From CAWFGW01 sp963849955 (GTDB lineage: Bacteria > Bacteroidota > Bacteroidia > Cytophagales > JAAEPT01), in contig CAWKJU010000019.1 in assembly GCA_963849955.1 (NCBI GenBank), positions 40,380 to 104,379 of the forward strand: a DNA stretch of 64,000 bases, read 5' to 3'. Below the pieces are notes generated by a model, which was given only the letters and a program-made list of their open reading frames with translations, was not told where the DNA came from and made no database searches. Below, piece by piece: positions 50,844 through 60,544 of this stretch. The position numbers and the translations under genes were made by a program. Each line of letters begins with the position of its first letter. The stretch's first letter is position 1.

Positions 50844-53393
50844 ATGAATCACAACTTGTCCCTTATAATTATCTTTTGCTTTTGTTCCACCCTACTGTTT
50901 TCGCAACAAATAGACGATGTGGATTATAGCAAGAGCTCTTTTTTAAGTCAACGAGAAATTACGAACTACTTTAAAAATAAGCGACAAAAAACTACCGCTA
51001 CCACGGACATTGTTCCTGTACGAGTGCACCTTGTGAAGGGACCAAACGGACAATTGGCCGACTCCCTTTTAATTTCTGAACACCTGGATAATATCAATGA
51101 ACGATTTGATGCGATTAACATAAAATTTGAGCTCTGTGGTGGGTATGATATTATTGACCAACCCGACTATTATATTTTAAACAGTTCTGATGAACAGTAC
51201 GAACTGGTATCAAGCAACAATGATCCGGAAACGATCGATGTTTTTTATGTAGGTGGTGAAACTTACCGAGGCTATTGCGGTCTTGCCACTCTCGGCTGGA
51301 ACAGTGATGGTTACATTATTATGGTCTGCAATACGGAGTCGACACTGGTACATGAATTAGGGCATTATTTTGATTTACCCCACACCCATTCTGATCTCTT
51401 TGGTAAAGAGCTGGTCGATGGCTCCAACTGTGAAGAAGCTGGAGATCAAATTTGTGACACACCCGCTGACCCCAATTTATCAGGAAAAGTTAACTCTGAT
51501 TGTGAGTACAATGGCATTGAAACTGATGCCAATGGTATGAGTTATTCTCCCCCGGTCCACAATATTATGTCCTACTCCCGATCAACTTGTAGAAATGAAT
51601 TTACAGCAGATCAAAATCAGCGGATGAGGTATTATTATGAGACCCATAAAAACCTGTTTCAACCTTGTTCTAACTTACCTGATTTAGAATACATTAAAAA
51701 CTACAAACCGGTGGTCTTCTTGCCACAATCGGTAGAAACCGTTTCGTTTACGATTAACAATCCCTCGTTTATCGATCTTGATGCGCAAGTCGACATTAAC
51801 ATCGCGATTAAACTTCGAAATGGTACGCTACAATCGATTGAGACAAAGACAATAAACTTAATCCTTAATAAATTTGAAGAGGAAGAAGTTTCAATCCCCG
51901 TTTCCCTACCGCCCAATTTAGCGAATGGGCTTTATGATCTGATTGTCACTATCGATCCGGAAAATGCCATTGCAGAAAAAAAGGAGAACAATAATTCGGG
52001 TATTCTTAAAGCTACCGTTCAATCGACACCCAATTCATTACCGGATTTAGTGGCGTTCATTGACGGCCCCACTATTCACGAATCAGGAACAGTTTATACT
52101 GCCTCATTTTTTGCGACAAATTTTGGAAGTGACACCACTCCTACAACTGGTCAAACGGTGTATCTATCAGAAGACTCGCTGTTAGACAATTCTGACGTGG
52201 TTATTGCTTCTTATAGCTTAGGAAAACTAGCTCCACTAAAATCATCTTACCTACAAGTTAGAACAACGGTACCAAAAACGTTAAGTAAGCCTTTTTATAT
52301 CCATTATTTGGTGGATACAAGAAGTGAAATAGATGAACTTAATGAGTCCAACAACCTATATACGTTACGGGTCAAAAACATCCCTCCGGAGGAAAGTATT
52401 GAGAAACCCGACTTATATATCTCAGGTCATAGCTTTGTTTACGGAGATTCAATCACTTTAAGACCACTTGTAAGCCCCTATTTAAAGTTTGAGGTAGCAC
52501 AAGAAGGTGGATTAGATCAAATCACCAACAGTTTAACGGGTATTTACCTTTCAAAAGACACCATTCCATCCACTGACGACCTCATGATTTTTGAATCACT
52601 GAATGAACGAGCACAGTTTAGAGTGCCTTTGGATATTTTTGATGGTAGCGGATACATTCTTATTGTGGCGGATTATAAGGATTATGTATATGAATCCAAC
52701 GAAAACAATAATGTCTATTATCTACCGATTAATTTCGAGAACACGCCTAAGCCTGATATCGGCATTTTCGATGCTTCTCTGAGTTCGTATACCTGGGAAT
52801 TCAATGACAAAGTTGATTTAGACATGGTCATTAAAAACTATGGTAGAGCTGATTCAAAAGACTGGTATTATACCTTGTTTTTAGAAAAAGAAAAGTTCAT
52901 CTATGGGGACAATCTTTTTTATGCCAAAATTAGTTCCTTCAGACACACATCCTATATCAGAAATATACTGGCACCCAACGAAACCCTTGATTATACCTAC
53001 CAACTCAATGTTGACGAAACTAAATTTGAAGTGGGGGTATATTATATGGCCGTTTGCGCCAGCACCGGAAGTTTTGACGATTGGAAACCCAATAACTGTA
53101 TGGTAATTGATGAACCAATCATTATTACGGATGAAAACATCACTACTATTGGTTCTAAAGTAGAGCAATTAGTCACGCTTTATCCTAACCCGAGTAAGGG
53201 AGAAATAAACATTGTATCACACCAAGAAGCGGAAATTGAGATCATCGATTTAAGTGGTCAGATTGTAAGAGAAAAACAACGGATAGAGGCTGGTAAAACA
53301 AATTTAACAGACTTAAACGATGGTATTTACATCCTTACTATTTACTCGAACAACCAACTGCAACGAGAAAAAATAATTGTCAATGGTCACTAA
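50844..53393 (+). CDS. Secreted M43-family metalloprotease with CARDB-like repeats and T9SS tail
   Basis: A protein of 849 residues. A signal peptide (LIIIFCFCSTLLFSQQ) is followed by a pappalysin-type (M43) domain: H170-ELGHYFDLPH180 with three zinc histidines, Cys-rich loops (GSNCEEAGDQICDTP), and Met-turn NIMSYS. About residues 280-740 contain repeated CARDB-like beta domains, each with a phrase such as DELNESNNLYTL, YESNENNNVYYL or IAEKKENNNSGIL. The last ~80 residues are a type A T9SS sorting domain (VTLYPNPSKGEINI ... GIYILTIYSNNQ). It should be exported through the type IX system and fixed to the surface or released to digest proteins. A -7-like TAACTTTA lies at 50815-50822. Confidence 0.93.
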   Translation: MNHNLSLIIIFCFCSTLLFSQQIDDVDYSKSSFLSQREITNYFKNKRQKTTATTDIVPVRVHLVKGPNGQLADSLLISEHLDNINERFDAINIKFELCGGYDIIDQPDYYILNSSDEQYELVSSNNDPETIDVFYVGGETYRGYCGLATLGWNSDGYIIMVCNTESTLVHELGHYFDLPHTHSDLFGKELVDGSNCEEAGDQICDTPADPNLSGKVNSDCEYNGIETDANGMSYSPPVHNIMSYSRSTCRNEFTADQNQRMRYYYETHKNLFQPCSNLPDLEYIKNYKPVVFLPQSVETVSFTINNPSFIDLDAQVDINIAIKLRNGTLQSIETKTINLILNKFEEEEVSIPVSLPPNLANGLYDLIVTIDPENAIAEKKENNNSGILKATVQSTPNSLPDLVAFIDGPTIHESGTVYTASFFATNFGSDTTPTTGQTVYLSEDSLLDNSDVVIASYSLGKLAPLKSSYLQVRTTVPKTLSKPFYIHYLVDTRSEIDELNESNNLYTLRVKNIPPEESIEKPDLYISGHSFVYGDSITLRPLVSPYLKFEVAQEGGLDQITNSLTGIYLSKDTIPSTDDLMIFESLNERAQFRVPLDIFDGSGYILIVADYKDYVYESNENNNVYYLPINFENTPKPDIGIFDASLSSYTWEFNDKVDLDMVIKNYGRADSKDWYYTLFLEKEKFIYGDNLFYAKISSFRHTSYIRNILAPNETLDYTYQLNVDETKFEVGVYYMAVCASTGSFDDWKPNNCMVIDEPIIITDENITTIGSKVEQLVTLYPNPSKGEINIVSHQEAEIEIIDLSGQIVREKQRIEAGKTNLTDLNDGIYILTIYSNNQLQREKIIVNGH

Positions 53394-53652
53394 AATTAGT
53401 GACATGTCTTACCTCATTCCGAAACCTTTATAAAGGCGTATGTAAAAACAACATTCTTTCTCAGTTTGGTTATTGGTATGCTCAGGCGATTTCTATTCCA
53501 AGTTTAGGCGTATAGCAGCTACATACAATAAAATTTACTTTCAACTTTGATATAGTGCAAAATGAAAATAATGGTAGTTTAAACAAACAAATATAAAGCA
53601 GGTGAAACATACCACTTACCCCCTATTCTCACCAAGAAACCGAAAAAGTCAC

Positions 53653-53682
53653 TTTAACTAAACGATATTTCTGCTATCTTTC
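53653..53682 (+). promoter_or_regulatory. Possible promoter of the DUF1826-like gene
   Basis: TTT (53653-53655), a 19-base spacer and TATCTTTC (53675-53682) resemble the Bacteroidota -33/-7 pair (last base C rather than G). The box ends 5 bases before the ATG at 53688, so the transcript would be nearly leaderless. The rest of the 294-base gap 53394-53687 shows nothing recognisable. Confidence 0.35.
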
Positions 53683-53687
53683 CCATT

Positions 53688-54386
53688 ATGCTTGATTTAT
53701 CGAACAGTGAAAACCACGTTCAACTTGTTGCTAATTTCGAAGATTTTGTTTCCACTTCTTTTCAAGGGATAACAAATGCTATTTGCTGGCAGCGTACACT
53801 CATTGGTGACTTTTCTGAGATTGTACAAAGGCTAGAGACAACCGAAAATATAACCATACTTGATTTAGAAGAACTTAACGAACTTCAACTGAGCGAACAG
53901 GGACAACTTGCTCGCGAAATTCTTGTCAACGACCTACAAGTGCTTGAAGCGCTTGGTGCTTCTCCCAGCCTAAATATCATCAAACACTATGACCGAGATG
54001 AGGACCACCCATTTTTCCCAACCGATGTTTATTCTTTTCACGTAGATCGCTCACCAATACCAATAGACACTATTTTATGCACTTACTATGGCGAATCGAG
54101 TGAAATTATTCCAAATACACAAGTGACACAAAAAGTACTTATCCCAGAAATTCGTAATAAGCTTAAGAAATTACACAATGGAACGGAAGAAAAGTTTGAA
54201 GCCTTTTTAAGTGAATTCTTCTTTGATTTGCATTATCAACCAAACCCTAATTCACAACCAATTAGCCTGGGTATCGGTAACTTATGGCGGTTAGCTGTTG
54301 ATCACCCTGAAAGTAAAGTCGCTCCTTGTGTACACCGTGCTCCAAAGGAAAAAACTGGAGAGAGTCGTTTGCTGATGATTTGTTAA
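53688..54386 (+). CDS. DUF1826-like protein
   Basis: A protein of 232 residues, cytoplasmic (no signal). Landmarks resemble DUF1826: an early CWQRTL, central YSFHVDRSPIPIDTILCTYYG with FHVD, and a C-terminal PCVHRAPKEKTGESRLLMIC. The spaced His/Asp/Cys residues suggest a metal-binding or dioxygenase-like cupin fold, but the function is unknown. In other bacteria DUF1826 genes are found near zinc-uptake genes, which is not the case here. It stands alone between two exported-protein genes. Confidence 0.6.
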   Translation: MLDLSNSENHVQLVANFEDFVSTSFQGITNAICWQRTLIGDFSEIVQRLETTENITILDLEELNELQLSEQGQLAREILVNDLQVLEALGASPSLNIIKHYDRDEDHPFFPTDVYSFHVDRSPIPIDTILCTYYGESSEIIPNTQVTQKVLIPEIRNKLKKLHNGTEEKFEAFLSEFFFDLHYQPNPNSQPISLGIGNLWRLAVDHPESKVAPCVHRAPKEKTGESRLLMIC

Positions 54387-54658
54387 TGGTAAATACAAAA
54401 CCCTAAATGAAAAAGACATGTAGATTAGCTGTCTTGGTAATTTGATTATAGCGAAATAGCAAAACCCTATTTAAGTAGCTATAATTTGGTTTTTTCTTTA
54501 AAGACTCTTACGCGCTTATTACCACTGTTATAAATGTGATAATATATCTGTGAATCGAAAGGGGAAGTATATATTTTCATACCGACAAAAAGTTAAAAGC
54601 AAACTAAAAGTAAAAATTTCTTCTAAAAAACAAATGTCAAAGAGGTTTAAGATTATAT

Positions 54659-54685
54659 GAGCCGATTAACAATTATATTCGGCTC
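54659..54685. promoter_or_regulatory. Third copy of the 27-bp Fic-type operator
   Basis: The dyad begins GAGCCGATTAA and ends TATTCGGCTC, the same length and arms as the two dyads at the Fic gene 14 kb to the left. No Fic gene is next to it. It lies in the 427-base gap 54387-54813, 155 bases before the T9SS protein gene at 54814. Nothing else in that gap is recognisable. Confidence 0.65.
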
Positions 54686-54813
54686 GCCACACCTCACTTT
54701 TTTTTTAAAGAACCTGCCTTCAAAGCTTGTATATATCGCTAAACCATAGAATATTTACCTTACCAAAACATAGTTAATTAAAAACTATGCTCACAAACCA
54801 ACCAGTGCACTTT

Positions 54814-56001
54814 ATGATTACAAAAAACATACCTTCATCTTTTTATTTAATTGTATTCATACACCTACTGGTCTTTCGCACACATGGGCAGGCCGGAACC
54901 AGCAACGACCCTTTCACTTCCCTCGGGCAAGCTTGGTTTGCTCCCTCAAGTGGCATTTACCATTTTAAGATTGGGACCACCACCTTTTCAAGCCATGTCG
55001 AAGCTGGAAACGGGTGGATACTTATCGCATCAGGAAATTCTGCTACAGATGAATCATCCTATTCAACCACGTCCGCATTAACATTGCAGTCGGATGCTAT
55101 TTTACCATCATCAATATATACTTCTCCCCTGATCAATGCTGTAAGGATGAATGCGACCTCTGGCCCATCTATTCCTTTTGACGTTCAATCATCAAATGCT
55201 GCGGTTCTTTCAAATTTACGTAGTAACAAAACACTGTCTTACAATACTAATAGTAATAACTGGACCGGTGTAGGTACTGACAGATTAACCAGAGGCTGTC
55301 CTGGTAATAACAAATCACTGAATACACACATTTATCACGCATGTGGTACTAGTACCAATATGCACTGGCAGGTTGGGCAATTTACTAACCATGAAAGAGT
55401 AGCGCTTGCGGATAATGTAAAAAGTGATTTAAATCTTTGGGTTCGAACTGCGTCTGTACCATTACCAATACAACTATTGCATTTTAATGCCTACTTTCAC
55501 TCGAATGGTTCTGTTGTTTTGGATTGGCAAACAGCCTCTGAAATTCAAAACGACTACTTCACCATAGAACGCTCAATGGATGGGCACTCGTTTGAAGCGG
55601 TGAAAAATATTGACGGTGCTGGCACTTCCTCCATGGTACTGAATTATTCCGAAATTGATAAATCCCCTTATTTGGGCTTATCATATTACCGTCTAAAACA
55701 AACAGATTTTGATGGTCAGTTTGACTATTCTGAGATAAGAAGTGTGAACTCTTTCAGTCCCACAATGCGAGAAAATTTATATATATACCCAAATATTGTT
55801 ACTACTAAAGTTACCATTGAAGGGGAAAAATCAATACTGGAAGAAATTTCGATTTATGATCCTCAAGGTCAAAAGGTGACACACCTCACTAAAAAAAATA
55901 AAGTAAGTGAAAACATTGTGGTTTTTGATTTGTCCCAATTAAATAAAGGAGTTTACTACATCAAAACGAAAACAACCAACAACAAGGTGTTTAAGCAATA
56001 A
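54814..56001 (+). CDS. Exported T9SS-sorted protein of unknown function
   Basis: I prefer ATG 54814 over 54787 because it gives a compact signal peptide (SSFYLIVFIHLLVFRTHG). About 395 residues. The N-terminal ~200 residues are Ser/Thr/Asn-rich and lectin-like: FTSLGQAWFAPSSGIYHFKI, ERVALADNVKSDLNLWVRT, resembling the fibrinogen-like or sugar-binding start of some Bacteroidota surface proteins. This is not a firm match. Then comes the common linker PLPIQLLHFNAYFHSNGSVV with a WQTASEIQNDYFTIERSMDG domain, which precedes T9SS tails. The C-terminal type A sorting domain is IYPNIVTTKVTIEG ... GVYYIKTKTTNN. Likely a surface adhesin or binding protein. Confidence 0.85.
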   Translation: MITKNIPSSFYLIVFIHLLVFRTHGQAGTSNDPFTSLGQAWFAPSSGIYHFKIGTTTFSSHVEAGNGWILIASGNSATDESSYSTTSALTLQSDAILPSSIYTSPLINAVRMNATSGPSIPFDVQSSNAAVLSNLRSNKTLSYNTNSNNWTGVGTDRLTRGCPGNNKSLNTHIYHACGTSTNMHWQVGQFTNHERVALADNVKSDLNLWVRTASVPLPIQLLHFNAYFHSNGSVVLDWQTASEIQNDYFTIERSMDGHSFEAVKNIDGAGTSSMVLNYSEIDKSPYLGLSYYRLKQTDFDGQFDYSEIRSVNSFSPTMRENLYIYPNIVTTKVTIEGEKSILEEISIYDPQGQKVTHLTKKNKVSENIVVFDLSQLNKGVYYIKTKTTNNKVFKQ

Positions 56002-56514
56002 AAGAATACAACATAAAATCACTCCTTTCAATGGCCAAAAAAAGAATAAAGCAAAGCGAAATTCTAAGGCTCATTTTATCAATACGGTTGTTCTTCTTTC
56101 TTCACGCCTACTGATAAATCTTCTTTTGAGAAAATCTAGCATTAAAACACACCGTTCCCCATTGTGTTAGCTAGATAATTAATTTAACAGGCGACTTCTT
56201 AACAATAAAAATAGTTGCATAAAACCTGAAAGATGTTTGCTACAAAAGAAAAAGCTAGTCAACCTGAGAACAGAATAAATGGACTCCAAAACACTATCTC
56301 TAAAACAGTTTTTAATTGAATTTTCATAACCCAGTTAAGTAGTCATTTGCTTTATAAAAAGGGAGTATTAAGTAAACAACTATTATAGCTTGGTAAACAG
56401 GTCTTCTTTGAGGAAAAATGATTTTTTATCACACTAAAAAATAAATTGATTTTTTACCTTATTTATAAAGCACTCTTTAATGAACTTTACTATTTTAGCT
56501 ACAAAGTCATCTAG
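56002..56514. other. Intergenic region with a hairpin, no gene seen
   Basis: The 513 bases between the T9SS protein and the CHAT gene are AT-rich and have no credible frame. The only structure noticed is a hairpin at 56136-56174: CTAGC/GCTAG outside and AACACA/TGTGTT inside with an 11-base loop. The CHAT gene's promoter must lie in the last part but no clear -7 box was found. Confidence 0.5.
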
Positions 56515-59500
56515 ATGAAACAATTCTTTCCTCTGGCTTTCGTAATGATTGCCCTCCCCCTCTTTTCTCAAGAAATTAGTATTGAGGAAGTTTACCCTCA
56601 ATTACAAAAAGTAACTACACAAAAAATTGATTTCAGTGGCTGCGTTTCGGGCAACTGCCGAAGTGGTGAGGGTACCTATATGACGATTAGAACAACTGGC
56701 TCCGGTACCACTAAAAAAGAAAACTACAGTTATCACAACATTACTGTTTTTGTATATAGAGGTGTTTTTTACAAAAACGGGTTAACACTTGTTGGGAAAG
56801 AATACGGTTTTAACACCCATTACCGATTTAAAGATGCCAACGCTAAAAAAATGGAACCCCAATTTACTGCCTCTTTAGATGGTTCTGACCCACAATTGAA
56901 TAAGTACTTAAACTACGAAGGCGAGTTTAAATTCCAGGAAAAAACCTTTGTCCGACAAGGAGAAGGTAAATTGCATTATGCCACAAGAAACTTCGATGAG
57001 GTTGATCAGTTAATGGCGGACTTCTATAATGGTTATACCATGAGGCAAACCATTAATTTTTCAGATAAAAATAACCCCAAAGGATTCAACTCTTATGAGG
57101 GTTGGTTACAACCATCTTTCGCAATGACAGTGGGTAAGCTGACCTTCAACAATGGTGATGTGTACCAAGGCACTTTTTTCAATAATGAATATGAAGGGTT
57201 AGGTAGACTAACCACAGCTACAGGTGTGCAAGAAGGCTATTGGGAAAAAGGGAAGCTCATCAAAAAAGTTAACATAACACTTTCTAACGAAGCTTTAGAA
57301 GGGATCACAACTACTGATCAAGACCTTTGGATAGAACAAGGTTTTTATGAAGCTACAATGAATGGAAATCATTTTGGAACAAGAACAGACAAATCTCCTG
57401 AGGGACAAGGTCTCTTTTTTAACAATTTAGGCTATACCAAAGTGGGTAATTTTTCAGAAGGTAAATTAAACGGATATGGCTTACGCGTTACGAACAAATC
57501 ACTTTCCGATGGCAAATATCCAATTGTACATGAAATAGGTGAATTCAAGGATGATGAACTAGTCCTTGGCACACGAACTAATTATGCTATCACTGCAAAA
57601 GACTACACGTCACACACCTTAAGCGTTATTTCTACTAAATCAATCACTCCTTCCACTGCGGTAACTTCTCAAAATGTCTCACCAAGTGAAGTAGTGCTGG
57701 CTAGTGACAATATTGATGATCAGTATAACCAAGCCATCGATTTATTTCAGAAGAAAGAATACAGCAAGGCGGTCTATATTTTTGAAAAAATCATCCCTCA
57801 AAGGGGGTACATGAACCAATATGCCACCTTAGCCTCATTTTGTTACCTCATGCTCAAGGATCTTACTAAGGCAGAGAAATATGCCCAACAATCGTTAACA
57901 GTCAATCAAACCGATTACAATGCATACCTGGTTAACATGTATGTTGAAATTGCCAGAAACAACATGACCAAGGCAAAAGAAATCTGCCAGGAAGCATTCT
58001 ATTTTGATATCAACAATCAGCTAAATGTATATACCGATGACTTGGTAACCATGAGTAATGCTGGTATAAATTCCGTTGGATGTGAAGAAATGATTGCCTA
58101 TATAAACAGTCAATATCCTTCAAGGAACAAAACCTATAAAACTATTGACGAATTAATGGGGCAAGGTGGGACTGCCTTAAACACAAACATCACCCAGGCT
58201 AAAACCTATTTTGACAAGGGCATTTCCGCTTGCACGAATAGTCCTAAACCTTGGTTAAAGGCCTATGCCTATTATGTGGCAGGTGCTAGTTTCTACTACG
58301 CTGGTCAACATAGTATAGGCAACGACTACCTTAACCAAGGATATTTAGAAAGTATTAATCATAAAAATAAGTTAAGCCCCTACCCTCAACTATTTATTGC
58401 TGTAGCGCTAGCGGAATTCGCTTCTAATGCCAATGACTTAAGCAAAGTAAAGGGTTATCTAACGAATGCGCGACCTCTTATTAATGAGTTAGGGAGTTAT
58501 GCCAATGACCTTAAAGCCAAATACCATGAAAGCTGGTGTCGTGTATACAACAAAACAAACGAGTACAACGCATTAATCTCCGAAGCAAATAAATTACACC
58601 AGCTAAAAAATACTGGCTACGATCAGTATTATGCGACTAAAGCACTGAATTATTTAGGCATGGGCTACGGGTTAAGTGGTACTGCAGAAGGTCGAAAAAC
58701 CTCGAGAAGCTATTATGAACAAGCATTAGCACTAGCCGAGAAGAATGGTTTTGTAGCGATACAACAAGATATTGAAGCCAACCTCCCTCTAGCTTATTGG
58801 CAAGCGGGTGATAAAACAGAAGCGATTGAACTGTATGAAAACATCATTCGAAAAAATACAGAAACAAAGAATTTTCAAGGCGCAGAAAATGCTACCAACA
58901 ACTTAGCTTACCTCCTTTTTTTATCCAAAGACTATTTAAAAGCTGTTAAGTATTTCCGCCAATCAATTGATTTAACAGAAAAAGCACGCCTTTCCTTTTC
59001 AGGAGCTGATCGAATCAATTACCTACAAGGAAAAACAAGTGCGTATCAAGGTTTGATTTACTGTTTGGCCAAACTCAATCGGGTAGATGAAGTTTTTGAA
59101 GCACAACAAAAAGATAGAGCGCGTGTATTGTTAGAAAACTTATCACAGGAAAGTAAAGCAAAATCCGTGACACTTACTGCCTATCAACAGTCCTTAGCTC
59201 CTGATGAAACGGCTGTTTTCTATTCGCTATTTGAAGCCGGGTCAGTAATTATTACTACGGTATCGAAACAAAATGCTTCGGTCCGTATTGTTGAGCAGCA
59301 AAAAGAGTTTTTTGAGCTAAAAGGAAGGTATCTTGATTTAATGTATAAAGGCAAACCAGGCTACAGTCCCATCAACATTGCTCAAGCCAAACACTTTGCT
59401 AATATCAATGACAGAATTGGCACGCAGTTTAAGATGAATGACTTCAACTTACTGATGGAGCTATTACGAGGAGTGATTGACAAATCGATCACCGCCCCAA

Positions 59501-60507
59501 CTGAAGCGGTACGAACAAACCTTATTGACGATTTGATGAATCGCTATTATGCTTTCTTAATAGCACCCATTGAGCAACAACTAACCGGAAAAAACAAAAT
59601 CATCTTATATCCTGACGGCATCCTTAATTTTTTACCTTTTGAAGCTGTTAGACCTACAAACGGTAAATACTTGGTTGAGCGTTTTGATGTTCGTTACGGC
59701 AGGTCAGCGGACGTTTCTGAACTACTTAGAAACCGTGTGTATACCAACAACAGGAAATCATTTTTAGCTATGGGAGGTGCCTTATATGGAAGAATGAATG
59801 AACACAACTCCGTAGACAAAAGAAATGTCAACTTTACTGACTTAAAAATCAAAGCCGCATTAAATGCTTCGGAGGGAAAATCGCAAAGAGAAATCTATGC
59901 TTCCATTTTTGGAGAAAAAATGAACTACCTGGAAGGCACATTAACAGAGGTAAATAACCTGAGTAAAATATTTGCTGAACCTACTGTTTTTACAGGCAAT
60001 GAAATGACTGAAAACAGAATTAAACAATTAGCACAAACAAAAGAGCTCCAAAACTATAAGATTATTCACTTAGCAACACATGGATTCTCAATCCCAGAGT
60101 TCCCTGAGTTATCGGGTATAGCGATGTGTATATTCCCTGATGCGCAAAATGGTGAGGATGGCTACCTTACTGCTCCGGAAATAGCACAATTGGACATGAA
60201 AGCGGATATGGTGGTACTCTCTGCCTGCGAAACGGCCTTGGGTAAAATATATGGTGGTGAGGGGGTTGCCGGCTTAACACAATCGATACTCGAAGGGGGA
60301 GCAAACTCTGCGATGGTATCCTTATGGCCAGTAAACGATGCGGGCACCATGTACTTTATGACAGGTTTGTATGAGTTAACTGAAAAACAAGGCAAAAACT
60401 ACAATGAAGCCATTAACCTGATGAAAAGAAAATTCATTAGTGGTGAATTTGGAGCCTTTTTTCAAGACCCTGTAATCTGGGCTCCTTTTGTACATTATAG
60501 CTACTAA
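56515..60507 (+). CDS. Secreted MORN/TPR/CHAT caspase-like protease
   Basis: A protein of 1330 residues. A signal peptide (FFPLAFVMIALPLFSQ) is followed by a beta region with MORN-like units (GDVYQGTFFNNEYEGLGRL, VGNFSEGKLNGYGLRV; about 205-330). Tetratricopeptide repeats follow (about 395-880; for example YNQAIDLFQKKEYSKAVYIF, AENATNNLAYLLFLSKDYLK). The CHAT domain (about 1000-1330) has the caspase-like dyad H1189 (HLATHG) and C1238 (LSACETALG), and the conserved GGEGVAGLTQSILEGGANSA. The protease should be active in the periplasm or outside. It is followed closely by two proteins with related beta-sandwich domains, possible partners or substrates. Confidence 0.93.
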   Translation: MKQFFPLAFVMIALPLFSQEISIEEVYPQLQKVTTQKIDFSGCVSGNCRSGEGTYMTIRTTGSGTTKKENYSYHNITVFVYRGVFYKNGLTLVGKEYGFNTHYRFKDANAKKMEPQFTASLDGSDPQLNKYLNYEGEFKFQEKTFVRQGEGKLHYATRNFDEVDQLMADFYNGYTMRQTINFSDKNNPKGFNSYEGWLQPSFAMTVGKLTFNNGDVYQGTFFNNEYEGLGRLTTATGVQEGYWEKGKLIKKVNITLSNEALEGITTTDQDLWIEQGFYEATMNGNHFGTRTDKSPEGQGLFFNNLGYTKVGNFSEGKLNGYGLRVTNKSLSDGKYPIVHEIGEFKDDELVLGTRTNYAITAKDYTSHTLSVISTKSITPSTAVTSQNVSPSEVVLASDNIDDQYNQAIDLFQKKEYSKAVYIFEKIIPQRGYMNQYATLASFCYLMLKDLTKAEKYAQQSLTVNQTDYNAYLVNMYVEIARNNMTKAKEICQEAFYFDINNQLNVYTDDLVTMSNAGINSVGCEEMIAYINSQYPSRNKTYKTIDELMGQGGTALNTNITQAKTYFDKGISACTNSPKPWLKAYAYYVAGASFYYAGQHSIGNDYLNQGYLESINHKNKLSPYPQLFIAVALAEFASNANDLSKVKGYLTNARPLINELGSYANDLKAKYHESWCRVYNKTNEYNALISEANKLHQLKNTGYDQYYATKALNYLGMGYGLSGTAEGRKTSRSYYEQALALAEKNGFVAIQQDIEANLPLAYWQAGDKTEAIELYENIIRKNTETKNFQGAENATNNLAYLLFLSKDYLKAVKYFRQSIDLTEKARLSFSGADRINYLQGKTSAYQGLIYCLAKLNRVDEVFEAQQKDRARVLLENLSQESKAKSVTLTAYQQSLAPDETAVFYSLFEAGSVIITTVSKQNASVRIVEQQKEFFELKGRYLDLMYKGKPGYSPINIAQAKHFANINDRIGTQFKMNDFNLLMELLRGVIDKSITAPTEAVRTNLIDDLMNRYYAFLIAPIEQQLTGKNKIILYPDGILNFLPFEAVRPTNGKYLVERFDVRYGRSADVSELLRNRVYTNNRKSFLAMGGALYGRMNEHNSVDKRNVNFTDLKIKAALNASEGKSQREIYASIFGEKMNYLEGTLTEVNNLSKIFAEPTVFTGNEMTENRIKQLAQTKELQNYKIIHLATHGFSIPEFPELSGIAMCIFPDAQNGEDGYLTAPEIAQLDMKADMVVLSACETALGKIYGGEGVAGLTQSILEGGANSAMVSLWPVNDAGTMYFMTGLYELTEKQGKNYNEAINLMKRKFISGEFGAFFQDPVIWAPFVHYSY

Positions 60508-60544
60508 TTCTATTCAAACTAATTATTCCACCTATAAGACAGTT

